From Rhodobacterales bacterium UBA3077 (GTDB lineage: Bacteria > Pseudomonadota > Alphaproteobacteria > Rhodobacterales > Rhodobacteraceae), in the NCBI GenBank assembly GCA_002366685.1, contig DFBP01000179.1:1-6530 (forward strand): 6,530 bases of DNA. The letters run 5' to 3'. Shown piece after piece: positions 5,500 to 6,530 of this stretch (positions are counted from its first letter, which is position 1; each line of letters opens with the position of its first letter). Both the position numbers and the translations under genes were made by a program. The notes beneath the pieces are model-generated. The model worked only from the letters and a program-made list of their open reading frames with translations. It ran no database searches and was not told the origin of the DNA.

Positions 5500-6164
5500 G
5501 CCAGCACCCCGTCATGCAATTCGATAATGCGGTCACAGCGCGCGGCCAGTTCGGGGGCGTGGGTGACCAGCACCAGCGTGGCGCCGTGGCGGTCGCGCAG
5601 GTTAAACAGAAGGTCCATGATGCTTTCGCCGGTTTTGCTGTCGAGATTGCCTGTCGGCTCGTCGGCCAACAAAATATCTGGCCGGGGGGCGGCAGCGCGG
5701 GCCAGCGCTACGCGTTGTTGTTCGCCACCGGAAAGCTGGCTTGGATAGTGGTCTGTGCGGTCTCGTAGCCCCACAGCTTCCAGCTCGGCTGCGGCTTTGG
5801 CGAAGGCTTCTGCGTCTCCGGCCAGCTCCAGCGGGGTGGCAACATTTTCGAGCGCGGTCATGGTCGGGATTAGGTGGAAGGATTGGAACACAATCCCCAT
5901 GTGGTTGCGGCGAAACCGGGCCAGAGCGTCCTCGTTGAGGTTGCCAAAATCTTGCCCGAGCACGGAAATGTTACCTCCGGTACTGCTCTCCAGCCCGCCC
6001 ATCAGCATAAGCAGCGAAGATTTGCCTGAACCGGACGGGCCAGTGAGCCCGAGGGTCTCTCCCTTCTCGACATTCAGCGAAATGCCCTTAAGTATAGGCA
6101 CAGGCCCGGCATTGCCTTGCAAGGTAAGCTGGACATTTTCGAGAGAAAGAACGGAAGAGCCCAT
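5496..6164 (-). CDS. ABC transporter ATP-binding protein (YbbA/LolD-like)
   Basis: A complete 222-residue ATPase of the MacB/LolD/FtsE class that powers the neighbouring permease from the cytoplasmic side. All motifs are intact: Walker A G42-P-S-G-S-G-K-S-S50, Q-loop Gln94 in VFQSFHLIP, signature L144-S-G-G-E-Q-Q150, Walker B I164-L-L-A-D-E-P170 with catalytic Glu169, D-loop N173-L-D175, and H-loop His202 in VLVTH. The start is ATG at 6164, with a weak AGGG at 6174-6177 nine bases upstream. It overlaps the permease start by four bases. The divergent TesA-like gene starts at 6163, as in the E. coli tesA / ybbA-ybbP neighbourhood, which is why I favour the YbbA label over LolD; no lolC or lolE gene is in view. 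LolD-type function cannot be excluded by motif reading alone. Confidence 0.95.
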   Translation of the reverse strand: MGSSVLSLENVQLTLQGNAGPVPILKGISLNVEKGETLGLTGPSGSGKSSLLMLMGGLESSTGGNISVLGQDFGNLNEDALARFRRNHMGIVFQSFHLIPTMTALENVATPLELAGDAEAFAKAAAELEAVGLRDRTDHYPSQLSGGEQQRVALARAAAPRPDILLADEPTGNLDSKTGESIMDLLFNLRDRHGATLVLVTHAPELAARCDRIIELHDGVLA

Positions 6165-6530
6165 GCGATTTTACCCTGTGTTAACGGTGTTGGTAGGCCA
6201 GATATATAAGCCGCTTGGCGCGGTCTGCAAGGCGACGGTTCTTGCGATTGTGCTCGCGGGGGCTGTGCAGGCCGCCGAAAAGCGCGTGGTTGCGTTTGGA
6301 GATTCTCTGACAGCAGGGTTCGGGCTGGATGAGGCCGAGGGTTTTGTGCCCCAGCTTGAGGCGTGGTTGCAGGCACAAGGGGCCGATGTTGATGTTATCA
6401 ACGCAGGCGTTTCGGGCGACACCACAGCGGGCGGACTTTCGCGCGTGGGCTGGGTGCTTTCCGAGGGAACTGACCTAGTGGTGCTGGAGCTTGGGGCCAA
6501 TGATATGCTGCGCGGGGTAACGCCCGCCGA
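6163..6530 (+). CDS. tesA: Arylesterase / lysophospholipase TesA-like GDSL hydrolase, N-terminal part (runs off right edge)
   Basis: The frame from ATG at 6163 is open to the window end, giving 122 residues of a protein usually near 200. Three SGNH blocks are visible: block I A44-F-G-D-S-L-T-A-G with nucleophile Ser48, block II N80-A-G-V-S-G-D-T-T with oxyanion Gly82, and block III E109-L-G-A-N-D with oxyanion Asn113. The catalytic Asp-His pair of block V lies beyond the edge. A hydrophobic stretch at 24-36 with a likely cut near VQA-A (37/38) marks export to the periplasm, where E. coli TesA acts on acyl-CoA, lysophospholipid and aryl esters. The n-region (23 residues) is long for a signal peptide. 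GGAAGAG at 6153-6159 is a fair ribosome binding site for this ATG, though later GTG (6178, 6187) or TTG (6190) starts are possible. The divergent ABC operon next door supports the TesA assignment. Confidence 0.92.
   Translation, partial: MRFYPVLTVLVGQIYKPLGAVCKATVLAIVLAGAVQAAEKRVVAFGDSLTAGFGLDEAEGFVPQLEAWLQAQGADVDVINAGVSGDTTAGGLSRVGWVLSEGTDLVVLELGANDMLRGVTPA
6203..6230 (-). promoter_or_regulatory. Weak candidate promoter of the ABC operon, inside the TesA-like gene
   Basis: Because the two divergent start codons overlap, the ABC operon promoter must lie inside the esterase coding sequence. On the minus strand TTGCAG (6225-6230) and TATATA (6203-6208) are 16 bp apart. Each is a partial match (3 of 6 and 4 of 6). 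The AT-rich patch stands out from its surroundings, but this remains a guess. Confidence 0.3.

Noticed and set aside
5056..5748. A 230-residue plus-strand open frame
   Set aside because: It is the antisense shadow of the ABC permease and ATPase, both of which have intact motifs and a shared GTGA junction.
2962..6164. LolCDE lipoprotein-releasing system or MacB macrolide exporter
   Set aside because: The permease is a single 845-residue protein with two FtsX halves, not a LolC/LolE pair, and the ATPase is a separate protein, not fused as in MacB. No membrane-fusion protein gene is present. The divergent TesA-like gene fits YbbA-YbbP better.

Overview
The window looks like chromosomal housekeeping DNA from an alphaproteobacterium, most likely of the Rhodobacterales type. 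This rests on moderate-to-high GC, the protein sequences, a zinc-independent bL33 of alphaproteobacterial type, and the gene order DUF983 - Nudix - rpmG, which I recall as common in that class. The taxonomic call is an inference; there is no rRNA or marker gene here to confirm it.

Layout, left to right. (1) Positions 1-269, minus strand: the N-terminal part of a secreted EF-hand calcium-binding protein that runs off the left edge. (2) Positions 270-467: a divergent intergenic region. (3) Positions 468-1768, plus strand: a DUF983 zinc-ribbon membrane protein, a Nudix hydrolase with an expanded Nudix box, and rpmG (55 codons), which ends in a clear intrinsic terminator. (4) Positions 1821-2062: about 240 bp without a gene, lying between the ends of two convergent transcription units and unusually rich in perfect inverted repeats. 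(5) Positions 2063-2860, minus strand: a Bax inhibitor-1 family membrane protein with its own intrinsic terminator and a good sigma-70-like promoter. (6) Positions 2962-6164, minus strand: a two-gene ABC operon. The ATPase (YbbA/LolD-like) comes first, then an 845-residue FtsX/MacB-type permease (YbbP-like), overlapping by GTGA. (7) From 6163, plus strand: the start of a TesA-like GDSL esterase that runs off the right edge, with its start codon overlapping the divergent ATPase start codon.

How the genes relate. The tesA / ybbA-ybbP divergent arrangement is a known conserved neighbourhood (as in E. coli) and suggests a linked envelope or lipid role, though the substrate of the YbbA-YbbP transporter is not settled. 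The DUF983 - Nudix - rpmG group reads as one direction of transcription, with a separate promoter likely for rpmG.

I do not see a new multi-gene system. The signals most worth a second look are the palindrome-rich block at 1821-2062 (candidate repeat family or structured RNA) and the tight 5'-to-5' overlap at 6162-6165.
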